The notes under the pieces were generated by a model. It was not told where the DNA came from, did not search any database, and saw only the letters and a program-made list of their open reading frames with translations. The position numbers and the translations under genes were made by a program. Below, piece by piece: positions 10,953 through 19,411 of a stretch of 64,000 nucleotides of DNA. The stretch's first letter is position 1; every line of letters begins with the position of its first letter. Source of the stretch: Hydrogenophaga aromaticivorans (GTDB lineage Bacteria > Pseudomonadota > Gammaproteobacteria > Burkholderiales > Burkholderiaceae_C); NCBI RefSeq assembly GCF_013387465.1, contig NZ_VYGV01000026.1:62001-126000 (forward strand). The letters are read 5' to 3'.

Positions 10953-11765
10953 ATGCACCACCGCCGTCACTTCATCACCCTGCTCGCCGCCGCAGCCATC
11001 GCCCCGCTGAGCGCCCACGCCCAGACCACCTTCGACCACAACCACACCGCCTGGGACGCGCTGCTGAAAAAACATGTGCGCTGGCTGTCCGACGGCAAAC
11101 AGTCGCGCGCGAATTACAAAGGCTTTGCCGCCGACCGCGCCGCACTCAAGGCCGTGCTCGACAGCCTGAGTGCCGTGCCCAAGGCCACCTTCGACAGCTG
11201 GAGCCGGCCGCAGCAGATGGCCTTTCTGATCAACGCCTACAACGCTTTCACGGTTGAGCTGATCCTCACCAGATACCCCGACCTCAAGTCCATCAAGGAG
11301 CTGGGCTCGTTCGTGCAGTCCCCCTGGAAGAAGAAGTTCTTCACGCTGCTGGGCGAACAGCGCCACCTCGACTGGATCGAGCACGAGCAGCTGCGCCCGC
11401 GCTACAACGAGCCGCGCGTGCACGCTGCCGTCAACTGCGCCAGCATCGGCTGCCCGGCCCTGCGCGACGAGGCCTTCACCGCCACCCGGCTCGAAGCCCA
11501 GCTCGAAGACGGCATGCGCCGCTTCATGGGCGACCGCACACGCAACCGGGTCAAGGGTGACAAAGTCGAAGCCAGCAGCATCTTCAAATGGTTCAGCGAA
11601 GACTTTGAGCAAGGCCACGGCGGCTTCAAACAGGTGGAAGACGTGTTTGCGAAATACGCCGAACAGCTGAGCGACCAGCCCGCCGAGCAGGCCGCACTGA
11701 AAGCGAAGACGCTGGGCGTGAACCACCTCGACTACGACTGGTCGCTCAACGACGCGGGGCGCTGA
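10953..11765 (+). CDS. DUF547 domain-containing secreted protein
   Basis: This 270-residue protein has a signal peptide (HHRRHF, then alanine-rich hydrophobic stretch ending SAHAQ) and a DUF547 domain with the conserved blocks QMAFLINAYNAFTVELIL, VHAAVNCASIGCPALR and SSIFKWFSEDF. DUF547 is distantly related to papain/transglutaminase folds, and the conserved Cys of NCASIGCP is the likely active residue, but no reaction is established. It lies directly behind the VTT-flavoreductase gene and both probably form one unit, suggesting an envelope redox role. The ATG at 10953 was chosen as it begins the signal peptide. Confidence 0.85.
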   Translation: MHHRRHFITLLAAAAIAPLSAHAQTTFDHNHTAWDALLKKHVRWLSDGKQSRANYKGFAADRAALKAVLDSLSAVPKATFDSWSRPQQMAFLINAYNAFTVELILTRYPDLKSIKELGSFVQSPWKKKFFTLLGEQRHLDWIEHEQLRPRYNEPRVHAAVNCASIGCPALRDEAFTATRLEAQLEDGMRRFMGDRTRNRVKGDKVEASSIFKWFSEDFEQGHGGFKQVEDVFAKYAEQLSDQPAEQAALKAKTLGVNHLDYDWSLNDAGR

Positions 11766-11798
11766 GCGGTGGACCGGGTGACCGCGGCCGGTCGTCCG

Positions 11799-12695
11799 TC
11801 AGTCGCCGGGGCGCGTCTCCTGCACATCGGCCAGCTGGTTCATGGTTTTCAGGATCACATCGGGCGCGTAGCGGATGTTCATGAACTCGCTCATGCTCAG
11901 GGAAGGCCAGGCCAGCGCGATGCGGTAGCGCCCCGGCAGCGAGTAGACCTTGTTGTCGACGATGAAGATCTCGTAGGGCAAAGCGGCCATGTGCTCCTGC
12001 CCCGCCGCCCCGAGCTTGCCGACCCACCAGCCCTCGCCGCGCGCCGCATCGTTCATCGCCACGCCGAACACCGCCAGCTTGCGGTCGGCCATGACCACCT
12101 CATACACCTTGGCGGTGGTGCCCACGCCGTTGGCCAGGCCCTTGCGCACCATCTGCAGGGCTTCGTCGAAGCTGCCGAATGCGCGCAGCTCGGCGCGGAA
12201 GGAATCAAACCGCTCCATGGACGTCATGTACTGGTAGTTCGCCAGCCGATCGGCCGGCACGTCACCACCGAAGCTGGCGCCCGTCCCCAGCGCCTTCGTC
12301 AGCCGCGCCTGCACCGAGCGGGCCGCTGCCTCGGCCTGCGGATACGCCTGACGCAGGTAGGCCCGGTACCAGTACTCCGGCGTCGTGTACGACACGCGGC
12401 CGTCGCGCTGCACGCCGACCCGGATCGCCGCCGCCACAATGCCGCTGCCGCCCGACGCGCGGATGGCCTGCAGCATGGCACTGTCGGTCACCAGCACCAC
12501 GCCGCCCGCCTGCAGCCCCTTGGGCAGGTGGCGCCCCAGCAGGGTGAAACCCTCGGCCTGCAACTTTTTCTCTACAGCCCCCATCTGCGCCTGCAGTTCG
12601 CCCGCCGGCAGCGGCGCACCACTCGTGTAGGGTGACAAGGCCTGACAGGTCGAGACCACCATGAACAGCCATCCAGCCAGCAGCAGTTTTTTCAT
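11799..12695 (-). CDS. Uncharacterised secreted protein
   Basis: A 298-residue protein with a signal peptide (MKKLLLAGWLFMVVSTCQA), so exported; the Cys near the cleavage site could make it a lipoprotein but the lipobox is imperfect. The mature region contains well-formed blocks such as RVSYTTPEYWYRAYLRQAYP and FGGDVPADRLANYQYMTSM. I do not recognise the family and see no catalytic motif. GGAGACC lies about six bases before the ATG. Its 5' end overlaps, head to head, the possible start of the DUF3047 gene on the plus strand. Confidence 0.75.
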   Translation of the reverse strand: MKKLLLAGWLFMVVSTCQALSPYTSGAPLPAGELQAQMGAVEKKLQAEGFTLLGRHLPKGLQAGGVVLVTDSAMLQAIRASGGSGIVAAAIRVGVQRDGRVSYTTPEYWYRAYLRQAYPQAEAAARSVQARLTKALGTGASFGGDVPADRLANYQYMTSMERFDSFRAELRAFGSFDEALQMVRKGLANGVGTTAKVYEVVMADRKLAVFGVAMNDAARGEGWWVGKLGAAGQEHMAALPYEIFIVDNKVYSLPGRYRIALAWPSLSMSEFMNIRYAPDVILKTMNQLADVQETRPGD

Positions 12696-13533
12696 CTTCC
12701 AGGTCTCCTCCAGGGTTGACCCGAACCATAGCGCCGCTGCGGCAACGCCGCATCAGGGCTATTCCCATGCCGGTTGGGGTATTTGGGCTGTTCGCGGGCT
12801 CGTCGCCCTGACGCTGGCGGCGGTCGGCATGGCGCAGGCCGCGCCGACCCTGCCGCCGTTGCTGCTGGGCGAAGGCGCACTCAACCCGGCCTGGCGCTTC
12901 GTGGGCTTCCCCAAGAAACACGCCGACCTGCCCGCGACCCGCTTCGAGGCCGGCCGCGTGGACGGTCAGGCGGCGCTGAAGGTGGTCACCGCCTCGTCTT
13001 ACGGCACGCTGGTGTTTGACGCGCCCGACACCGCGCCCACCCACCTGCAGTGGCGCTGGCGACTCGACCAGCCGCTCACCGGCGGCACGGCGCCGCCCAA
13101 CCTGCTCACCAAGGCCGGCGACGACGCCGCGCTGAAGGTCTGCGTGATGTTTGACCACCCGTTGAGCCGTGTGCCCTTTGTCGAGCGCACGGTGCTGCGC
13201 TTGGCGCGCAGCATCAGCGGCGAGGCCCTGCCCGCGGCCACGCTCTGCTACGTGTGGGACAGCGGGCACCCCGCGCCGCTGCAGGGCGCCAACCCCTACA
13301 CCCGGCGCGTGCGCTTCATCAGCCTGCAGGGCCAGGGCGCACCGCTGGACCAGTGGGTGAACGAAAGCCGCAACATGGCGCAGGACTTTGCAGAACTCTT
13401 TGGCGACGAGCTGCCCGCTGGCGCGGAAGTCCCCCGCGTGAGCACCGTGCTGATCGGCGCCGACAGCGACAACACCGCCAGCCGCAGCGTGGGCTGGGTA
13501 GCCGATTTGCGCTGGGCCAACGAACCACCCTGA
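12661..13533 (+). CDS. DUF3047 domain-containing secreted protein
   Basis: The body of this protein is a DUF3047 domain: it opens with LNPAWRFVGFPKKHADLPATRF and continues through LQWRWRLDQPL, VCVMFDHPL, TLCYVWDS and GADSDNT. The family is uncharacterised, and the fold is likely a beta-sandwich. A hydrophobic signal-like segment ends at GMAQAAP around residue 60 from the 12661 start. The true start is uncertain: the only upstream ATG lies inside the divergent gene and has no ribosome site, while no ATG, GTG or TTG is in frame nearer the signal segment until ATG at about 12829. The coding region is convincing, the first 40 residues are not. Confidence 0.75.
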   Translation: MNSHPASSSFFIFQVSSRVDPNHSAAAATPHQGYSHAGWGIWAVRGLVALTLAAVGMAQAAPTLPPLLLGEGALNPAWRFVGFPKKHADLPATRFEAGRVDGQAALKVVTASSYGTLVFDAPDTAPTHLQWRWRLDQPLTGGTAPPNLLTKAGDDAALKVCVMFDHPLSRVPFVERTVLRLARSISGEALPAATLCYVWDSGHPAPLQGANPYTRRVRFISLQGQGAPLDQWVNESRNMAQDFAELFGDELPAGAEVPRVSTVLIGADSDNTASRSVGWVADLRWANEPP

Positions 13534-13556
13534 AACAACCCGTAACATCGGGGCCC

Positions 13557-14750
13557 ATGCACCACGGCATCGAAAAACTCCTGCTGCTCGGCGCCGGTCA
13601 TGCCCACGTGCAGGTGCTGGCCCAACTGGCCCGGCAACGCCCCGCCGACCTGGACGTGACCGTGCTCACGCCCTACCCCTACCAGACCTGCAGCGCCATG
13701 GTGCCCGGCCTCGTCGCCGGCCGCTATAGCGAGGCCGACTGCCAGATCCCGCTCGACCCGCTGATCAGGGCCGCGGGCGCGAAATGGCTGCAGGGCCGCT
13801 GCACCGGCCTCGACGCCGCCGCGCAGACCGTGATGGCCGCGTCCACCGGAAAAAACAAGGAGCTGCCGCCCGAGCTGCGCTACGACCTGCTGTCCATCGA
13901 CACCGGCGCCGTGATCGACCGCAGCCGGCTGGAGGCCGAGATGCCCGGCGCCAGCGAACGCGCGCTCATCGTGCGCCCGACCGAAGTCTTTGCCAGCCTG
14001 TGGCCGCGCGTGCTCGACATGGCCCGAGAAAAGCCCCTGTCCATCGCCGTGATCGGCGCCGGGGCCGCCGGCCTGGAGCTGCTGTTCGCCGCCGAGCAGC
14101 GCCTGCGCGAAGCGGGCTTTCAGGCCACGCAGTTCACGCTGCTGACCGGTGACGCCGACATCGCGGCCCACTACCCCGCGGGCGTGCGCCGCCGGGTGCT
14201 GCGGCGGCTCAAGCAGCGCGGCATCACCGTGCTGCGCGAAACCTGCACCGGCATCGGCCCGCAAGGCCTGCAACTCGGCAGCGGCGCCACGCTGCTGTGC
14301 GACGTGCCCCTGCTCGCCATCGGTGCACACGCACCCGCCTGGCTGCAAGGCAGCGGGCTGGCCCTGTCCGACACCGGGCAGGTGCTGGTCAACGCCTTCC
14401 AGCAGAGCCCCAGCCACGCCAACGTGTTCGCCGCCGGCGACGTGTGCACCCGCGCCGACCGGCCTCACGCCCAGAGCGGCGTCTACGCCGTGCGCGCCGG
14501 ACCGCCGCTGGCGGCCAACCTGCTCGCCGCCCACGAGGGCCAGTCGCTGAAAGCCCACCACCCGCCAGCCAACACGCTCAACCTGCTGTCCTGCGGCGCC
14601 GGTCACGCCATCGCCACCTGGGGCCCGCTGCACGCCGAAGGCGCCTGGGCCTGGCGCTGGAAAGACCGCATCGACCGCGCCTTCATGGCCAGGTACACCC
14701 CGCCCGCCACGGCCCCGCGCGCCGACCATGCCCAGCCCCAGCCCCGCTGA
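13557..14750 (+). CDS. FAD-dependent pyridine nucleotide oxidoreductase of the SelD-associated type
   Basis: A 397-residue NDH-2-like flavoprotein with an N-terminal dinucleotide motif LLLGAGHAHVQVL, a second motif VIGAGAAGLELL and the C-terminal FAD motif NVFAAGDVC. The GHAHV signature and TPYPYQTCSAMVPG block match the flavoprotein that in many bacteria is fused to the N terminus of selenophosphate synthetase SelD. Here it is a free-standing gene, while selD lies about 15 kb away, in the selenoneine locus. Its electron donor and acceptor are unknown. The start at 13557 follows the DUF3047 stop by 23 bases. Its end overlaps the chrA start by 23 bases. Confidence 0.82.
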   Translation: MHHGIEKLLLLGAGHAHVQVLAQLARQRPADLDVTVLTPYPYQTCSAMVPGLVAGRYSEADCQIPLDPLIRAAGAKWLQGRCTGLDAAAQTVMAASTGKNKELPPELRYDLLSIDTGAVIDRSRLEAEMPGASERALIVRPTEVFASLWPRVLDMAREKPLSIAVIGAGAAGLELLFAAEQRLREAGFQATQFTLLTGDADIAAHYPAGVRRRVLRRLKQRGITVLRETCTGIGPQGLQLGSGATLLCDVPLLAIGAHAPAWLQGSGLALSDTGQVLVNAFQQSPSHANVFAAGDVCTRADRPHAQSGVYAVRAGPPLAANLLAAHEGQSLKAHHPPANTLNLLSCGAGHAIATWGPLHAEGAWAWRWKDRIDRAFMARYTPPATAPRADHAQPQPR

Positions 14751-15963
14751 GCCCAACCCGGCCGACCGCAGCGCCTGGGCGGTCTTCCTGATCTTCCTGC
14801 GCCTGGGCCTCACGTCCTTTGGCGGCCCGGTCGCCCACCTCGGCTACTTCCGCAGTGAATTCGTCGAACGCCGCCGCTGGCTCAGCGAAGCGGCCTACGC
14901 CGACCTTGTGGCCCTGTGCCAGTTCCTGCCCGGCCCGGCCAGCAGCCAGGTCGGTCTGGCGCTGGGCCTGGCGCGCGCGGGTTACGCGGGCGCCTTCGCC
15001 GCCTGGGCCGGCTTCACCCTGCCCTCGGCCATCGCGCTCATCGCACTCGCCCTGGGCCTCACCCAGGCCGGCGACGCCCTGCAGAGCGGTGCCGGCGCGG
15101 GCCTGCTGCACGGCCTGAAGGTGGTGGCTGTGGCCGTGGTCGCGCAAGCGGTCTGGGGCATGGCGCGCAGCCTCTGCCCCGACGCGTCCCGCCGCGCGCT
15201 GATGCTCGCCACCGCCACCCTGCTGCTGGCCTGGCCCGGCACCAGCACGCAGTTGCTCGCCATCGCGCTCGCCGGTGTGCTGGGCCTGCTGCTCATGCGC
15301 CCCGCGGCCGACGCGCCGCACGAACCCATGAGCGTGCCCGTGAGCCGCACAGCGGGCGCGGCCTGGCTCGCGCTGTTCTTCGCGCTGCTGCTGAGCCTGC
15401 CCCTGCTGCTGCAGGCCATGCCCTCGCAGGCGCTCGCGCTGGTCGATGCCTTCTACCGCGCGGGTGCGCTCGTGTTCGGCGGCGGCCACGTCGTGCTGCC
15501 GCTGCTGCAGGCCAGCGTGGTGCCACCCGGCTGGGTCAGCGCCGACGCCTTCCTCGCCGGCTACGGCGCCGCGCAGGCCGTGCCCGGCCCGCTGTTCACC
15601 TTCGCCGCCTTCCTCGGCGCGGCCATGCAGACCTCGCCCACCGCCTGAGCCGGCGGCGCGCTCGTGCCAGCCGCCGTCTCCGCGCCCGCCTTCCTGCTCA
15701 TCGTCGGCGCCCTGCCGTTCTGGGAAAGCCTGCGCGCCCAGCCCCGCGTGCGCGCCGCGCTCATGGGCATCAACGCCGCCGTGGTCGGCCTGCTGCTCGC
15801 TGCGCTGTGGAACCCGGTGATCACGAGCGGGATTCGCGGGGTGGGCGATGGGCTGCTGGCCGGTGTGGCGCTGGTGGCGCTGATGAAATGGAAATGGCCA
15901 CCCTGGGTGGTGGTGGCGGGGTGTGCGGGGGTGGGGTGGGTGATGGGGGCTGTCGGGGTCTAG
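14728..15963 (+). pseudogene. chrA: chrA chromate transporter interrupted by one in-frame stop
   Basis: The frame encodes a CHR-family chromate/sulfate transporter, with duplicated CHR halves beginning LRLGLTSFGGPVAHLGYF and RAGALVFGGGHVVLPLLQ, and the motifs FLPGPASSQVGLALG and AVPGPLFTFAAFLGA. A TGA at 15646-15648 stops it after 306 residues, but the same frame continues without gap through AGGALV and an intact final membrane region (FLLIVGALPFWESL) to 15963. In functional relatives that position is usually Trp or an aliphatic residue, so a TGG-to-TGA change is likely. The product would lack the last 100 residues. A GTG at 15664 could restart translation. A sequencing error cannot be excluded. 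Confidence 0.85.
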
Positions 15964-16032
15964 TTCACGAACTCACCGTCTGCAAGCAAAACTCAGCCCC
16001 CGCGAAATTCATTTGAAATCCATGTGTTGCAT

Positions 16033-16590
16033 ATGAATGAACAATCTGCCCTGCCAGACTTGGTAACGATGCAAGTCCCTCCGGAGTTACAGCCGCAACT
16101 TCGCCTGTACCGCCGCCTTTACCTGGCACGTATTGACCTAGAAGAGGCTCGTGCAACCGTGGATGATCTGCTTTCAAGAAGAATTGCGCTTCCGAGAAGA
16201 AAATTACCAAGCCCACTACTGCTCGCGATGACTACTGCTTTGGTCGTAGCGTACGCGCGACCTTTCGTCCACTCGCGCGGGCACTCTGTCGTCGCTGATA
16301 AGTCGGTACCTGGTGCACTGCTTCGAGGTCTCACGTCAAAGGAACGTGAACTGCATGAATACCTGGTGAACTTGCGGAACAAAGAAGTTGCGCATTCAGA
16401 TGCCGATGCATTGGAGATGTCTTTAAAACTCTACGCAGACGGCGACGGTGCCATTTTTCGCAATACACGATCACCGTTTCCACGCTCTGCTCTGACGGCA
16501 ATCCTCCAAGTGATTGCAAAACTCGACAAAGCGTTGGATCAGAAATGCCAAGATCTCAGGCAAGAGCTCCCACTTGAGGTATGGATTTGA
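16033..16590 (+). CDS. Orphan protein with a HEPN-like RNxxxxH motif
   Basis: This 185-residue protein has markedly lower G+C (near 50%) than its neighbours and no ribosome site that I can identify; GTG at 16024 is an alternative start. It is predicted to be helical and contains LRNKEVAHSDADALE, an R-N-x4-H arrangement like the active motif of HEPN ribonucleases. Many HEPN-like proteins with this motif are not toxins, and no antitoxin-like gene is adjacent. It lies between the broken chrA and a VOC gene, in a patch that looks laterally acquired. Function unknown. Confidence 0.6.
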   Translation: MNEQSALPDLVTMQVPPELQPQLRLYRRLYLARIDLEEARATVDDLLSRRIALPRRKLPSPLLLAMTTALVVAYARPFVHSRGHSVVADKSVPGALLRGLTSKERELHEYLVNLRNKEVAHSDADALEMSLKLYADGDGAIFRNTRSPFPRSALTAILQVIAKLDKALDQKCQDLRQELPLEVWI

Positions 16591-16640
16591 AACGCTCACC
16601 GTAAATCCCTAAACGTTCGATTGAAGCAACTGAAAATTCC

Positions 16641-17033
16641 ATGAAACTCGGCTACACCATCATCTACGTCCCCGACGTCACCGCCTCGCTGGCCTTCTTC
16701 GAACTGGCCTTCGACTTGAGACGCAAGTTCCTGCACGAAAGCGGCACCTACGGCGAACTCGACACCGGCGAGACCACGCTGTCGTTCGCCGCGCACGCGC
16801 TGGGTGACATGAACTTTGCCGGCGGGCATGTGCACGCGGACACGTCCACACAGCCGCTGGGCTTCGAGATCGCGCTGGTCACGGACGACGTGCCGGCCGC
16901 GCACGCCAAGGCCATCGCGGCCGGCGCCCGCGAGATGGCGGCGCCTTTGCAGAAACCCTGGGGGCAGGTCGTGTCTTATGTGCGTTGTCCGGACGGCACC
17001 CTGGTGGAGCTGTGCACGCCGATAGCCGCCTGA
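16641..17033 (+). CDS. VOC superfamily (glyoxalase-like) protein
   Basis: This 130-residue protein has the paired beta-alpha-beta-beta-beta units of the vicinal oxygen chelate fold: LGYTIIYVPDVTASLAFFE at the start, and SYVRCPDGTLVELCTP at the end with the metal-ligand glutamate. These proteins include glyoxalases, dioxygenases and resistance proteins; the substrate cannot be inferred. The ATG at 16641 follows a 50-base gap. A strong intrinsic terminator follows directly. Confidence 0.85.
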   Translation: MKLGYTIIYVPDVTASLAFFELAFDLRRKFLHESGTYGELDTGETTLSFAAHALGDMNFAGGHVHADTSTQPLGFEIALVTDDVPAAHAKAIAAGAREMAAPLQKPWGQVVSYVRCPDGTLVELCTPIAA

Positions 17034-17053
17034 AAAAAAATGTCCGAGGTCTG

Positions 17054-17083
17054 AGCCCCGCGAAGCGATTCGCGGGGCTTTTT
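17054..17083 (+). terminator. Rho-independent terminator after the VOC gene
   Basis: An 11-base-pair perfect stem (17054-17064 with 17069-17079), sequence AGCCCCGCGAA, with a GCGA loop, is followed by a run of T residues to 17083. It lies 21 bases after the VOC stop codon. The leading A residues at 17034-17040 would also extend pairing with the T run, making it usable in both directions. Confidence 0.9.
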
Positions 17084-17445
17084 CATGTCGCTACCCCGTT
17101 GCGCAGTGCTGTGGTGATCCGCAGGATTTGGCAATGGACGCGCCGTTCATTACAAAAAGCCACATTTGAAACGTTCAGAATCTACCGACTCATGGGTGCT
17201 GGTCGATCGGTCTATGCCCCTCCACTTTTGGGAACAGCGCGCCGAAAGGCCTTGAATAGAAAGTGGTTTTATAAGACAAAGTGCGTCATATACACCGCTT
17301 TGAGTACGTGTTTATAGGTACATGAGGCTCGGTATTGATACCCAAGACGGCTGTCGTGACACTGATCCCCATCGCGGCAACATGGAAACCAGTGTGAGTG
17401 CCGCGACCCTCCTGGCGGGCCAGCCAGGTCACCAAGGGGAGTCAC
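17084..17445. other. Lower-G+C intergenic stretch
   Basis: No gene is supported here. The region is visibly A+T-richer than the surroundings, especially 17140-17340, and has only short open frames without ribosome sites. It serves as leader and promoter region of the ferritin-like gene at 17446. No repeats, tRNA end or transposon ends were found, although the composition suggests a junction of foreign DNA. Confidence 0.5.
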
Positions 17446-18798
17446 ATGAAACCACTCACAGACAACCATCTTCGCCCGTCCCGCCGCAACGCTTCCGGCG
17501 TCCGGGTTCTCGAACCGGGGGACGGGCTTGAACAGGCCGAACGACGGGCCTTCCTGCAGGCGCTGAGAAGCCACGGCATCACCCTGTCGGCGACTTGTTT
17601 GCTGACCGGGACAGGCGCTTTCTCGGCCGACGCCGCAACGCCGACCGGACCGACCAGCGAACGCCCGACGCCAACCCTGGCCGTCGGCCATATCGTGCGC
17701 GACTTTGCCGATGCCTATGTCGAACTCATCCGCCTGCTGCGCGAAGCTTCCGAAGTCGAACACGCCCTGATGGCCCAGTACCTGTACGGCGCGTTTTCAC
17801 TCAAGCCCGCCTACGCCTCGATCGCCGGCTATGGCAGCCCGAATTCGAACGACCTGCTCGGCGTGGCCATCCAGGAGATGCAGCATCTTGGCCAGGTCAA
17901 TGCGCTGCTGATGGCGCTGGACGCCTCGCCGCACCTGATCCGCCAGGATTTCCCCTACCAGCCGGACATCTACCCCTTCGAATTCAATCTCGAACCGCTC
18001 ACCCAGGTCTCCCTGGCCAAGTACGTCTATACCGAGGCACCGGTGAATGGGCTGAAGCGCAGCAAGGTCTCGAGCCCGCGCGATCACCAGTTCCTCGATC
18101 AGCTGGATCGCGTCCTCGGTGGCAGCACCCGGCCCAACCACGTCGGCAGCCTGTACGACAGGATCATCCAGACCCTGCAGGAATACATCAGCACCACCCC
18201 CAAGCGCGCGGAGGAAATGAAACCGTGGCTCGCCAAGCTCGAAGAGATCAAGCGCGAAGGCGAAGACAACCATTTCCTGTTTTTCAAGAGCCTCTTTCTC
18301 GGTACGCACGAGGGGTTCAAGGGACACCAGAACATCTGGTCGCTGGCACCGAACGACCCGGCCTACCCGAGCCTGCCGCTGGCGATCAACCCGAGCGCCT
18401 TCGTCGGCCACCCCAACCAGATCAAGGATCCGCTCGCCCTCAGTCTGGCCTGGCTCGGCAACCTGCATTACTGGACCATCCTGTTGCTCACCGACGCGGC
18501 CTATTCGGACGCCGACCACACCTACATCGACCTCGCCAAGCAGCAGATGATGGGCCCCTTCCTGTCGCTGGCGCGCCACCTGCCAACGCTTGGCGTCGGC
18601 ATGCCCTGCGAACCGCTGAGCACCGGTTATGCCCCTTGCCGAACCACGGCGGCCCGCCTGCGCTTCGTTTCCAGCATGGTCGGCGAGTCCAACCAGCTGG
18701 CGCAGCAGCTCAAGGACCGTTTGCCGGCCGATTACCCGCTCGCCGTCGGCGAGGCCATGATGAGCACCCTGACCGAGAAGCGGGCGCAATACGCTTGA
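17446..18798 (+). CDS. Ferritin-like protein of the VioB/iminophenyl-pyruvate dimer synthase type
   Basis: A 450-residue protein with a ferritin-like diiron domain in the middle: SEVEHALMAQYLYG (about residues 105-118) and AIQEMQHLGQVNALL (about 144-158) give the E-x2-H and E-x2-H ligands, with a further EGEDNHFLFF helix. This is the domain found in VioB and stand-alone iminophenyl-pyruvate dimer synthases of bisindole pathways. No RebO/VioA, VioC or VioD homologue lies nearby, so pigment synthesis is not indicated. A hydrophobic segment near residues 45-65 (SATCLLTGTGAFSADAA) could be an export signal after an extended N-terminus. AAGGGGAG precedes the ATG. Confidence 0.8.
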   Translation: MKPLTDNHLRPSRRNASGVRVLEPGDGLEQAERRAFLQALRSHGITLSATCLLTGTGAFSADAATPTGPTSERPTPTLAVGHIVRDFADAYVELIRLLREASEVEHALMAQYLYGAFSLKPAYASIAGYGSPNSNDLLGVAIQEMQHLGQVNALLMALDASPHLIRQDFPYQPDIYPFEFNLEPLTQVSLAKYVYTEAPVNGLKRSKVSSPRDHQFLDQLDRVLGGSTRPNHVGSLYDRIIQTLQEYISTTPKRAEEMKPWLAKLEEIKREGEDNHFLFFKSLFLGTHEGFKGHQNIWSLAPNDPAYPSLPLAINPSAFVGHPNQIKDPLALSLAWLGNLHYWTILLLTDAAYSDADHTYIDLAKQQMMGPFLSLARHLPTLGVGMPCEPLSTGYAPCRTTAARLRFVSSMVGESNQLAQQLKDRLPADYPLAVGEAMMSTLTEKRAQYA

Positions 18799-18847
18799 AT
18801 CCGTGTCCGGCGACGGAAGGGTGTTTCAATCGCTCGCGGTTGCCGCC

Positions 18848-19228
18848 TCAAGGCTTGGCCAGGTGCCAGACCCCGCCGCGGAAGCCGTCACCCGAGCGGT
18901 CCCCCGGCTTCTTGTCGTTCGCCCACCGGTACAGCGGCCGGCCTTTGTAGGCCCACTGCTGCTGGCCGTCTTCGCGAACGATCAGCGAATAGTCACCGGC
19001 CGCCTGGGCGCCTTCCTTGGCCAGCATGGGGGGCCAGCTCAGGATGCAGACACCCGTGCACACGCTTTTTCCCGGTGTGGTCAGGTCGTTGTCCCACCAG
19101 TAGAGGCTCATGCCCTTTTCGTCGGTGATGACGCCCTCGGTGGTCTGGGGCTGGGCCCCGGCGACCGACACCCACGCCACCAGGGCCAAGGCGGAGAGGG
19201 CTTTCAAAGAAGAAGGGAATGTGCTCAT
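18848..19228 (-). CDS. Secreted COG4315-type repeat protein
   Basis: A 126-residue periplasmic protein with a signal peptide (LKALSALALVAWVSVAGAQ) and the paired motif of COG4315 proteins: GMSLYWWDNDLTTPGKSVCTGVCILSWPP and RPLYRWANDKKPGDRSGDG, where the lone Cys pair sits in CTGVC. The family is of unknown function and is often found next to cytochrome or redox genes. AGGAG lies eight bases before the ATG at 19228, which fixes this start over a longer frame. It converges with the ferritin-like gene. Confidence 0.85.
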   Translation of the reverse strand: MSTFPSSLKALSALALVAWVSVAGAQPQTTEGVITDEKGMSLYWWDNDLTTPGKSVCTGVCILSWPPMLAKEGAQAAGDYSLIVREDGQQQWAYKGRPLYRWANDKKPGDRSGDGFRGGVWHLAKP

Positions 19229-19411
19229 GTCTGTGTCTCCTGGGTCAAATGACCACTTGCACTGTAGGAGTGGCAGACCAGGCGCCATTGAGCAGAATCA
19301 AGAAACGGCCGTTCCTGCGCTCTGGCGTCGTGTGGCGCTTGGCAGGCGCGCCCTGCAGAGGGTCCCATCAGGCCCACCCGATCCTGCTGCGTTGCGCTGC
19401 AAAATGCCCTC

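Noticed and set aside
15646..15648. Selenocysteine at the chrA TGA, suggested by selD in the window
   Set aside because: No selA, selB or tRNA-Sec is visible, ChrA proteins have no Cys or Sec at this place, and the membrane segment position suits Trp. Nonsense mutation or error is simpler.
17084..17445. Insertion sequence or genomic-island end in the A+T-rich spacer
   Set aside because: No terminal inverted repeats, transposase remnant, integrase or tRNA end could be found; composition alone is not enough.
17446..18798. Violacein or rebeccamycin-type pigment cluster
   Set aside because: Only the ferritin-like enzyme is present; oxidase, C-C coupling and tailoring genes are absent.
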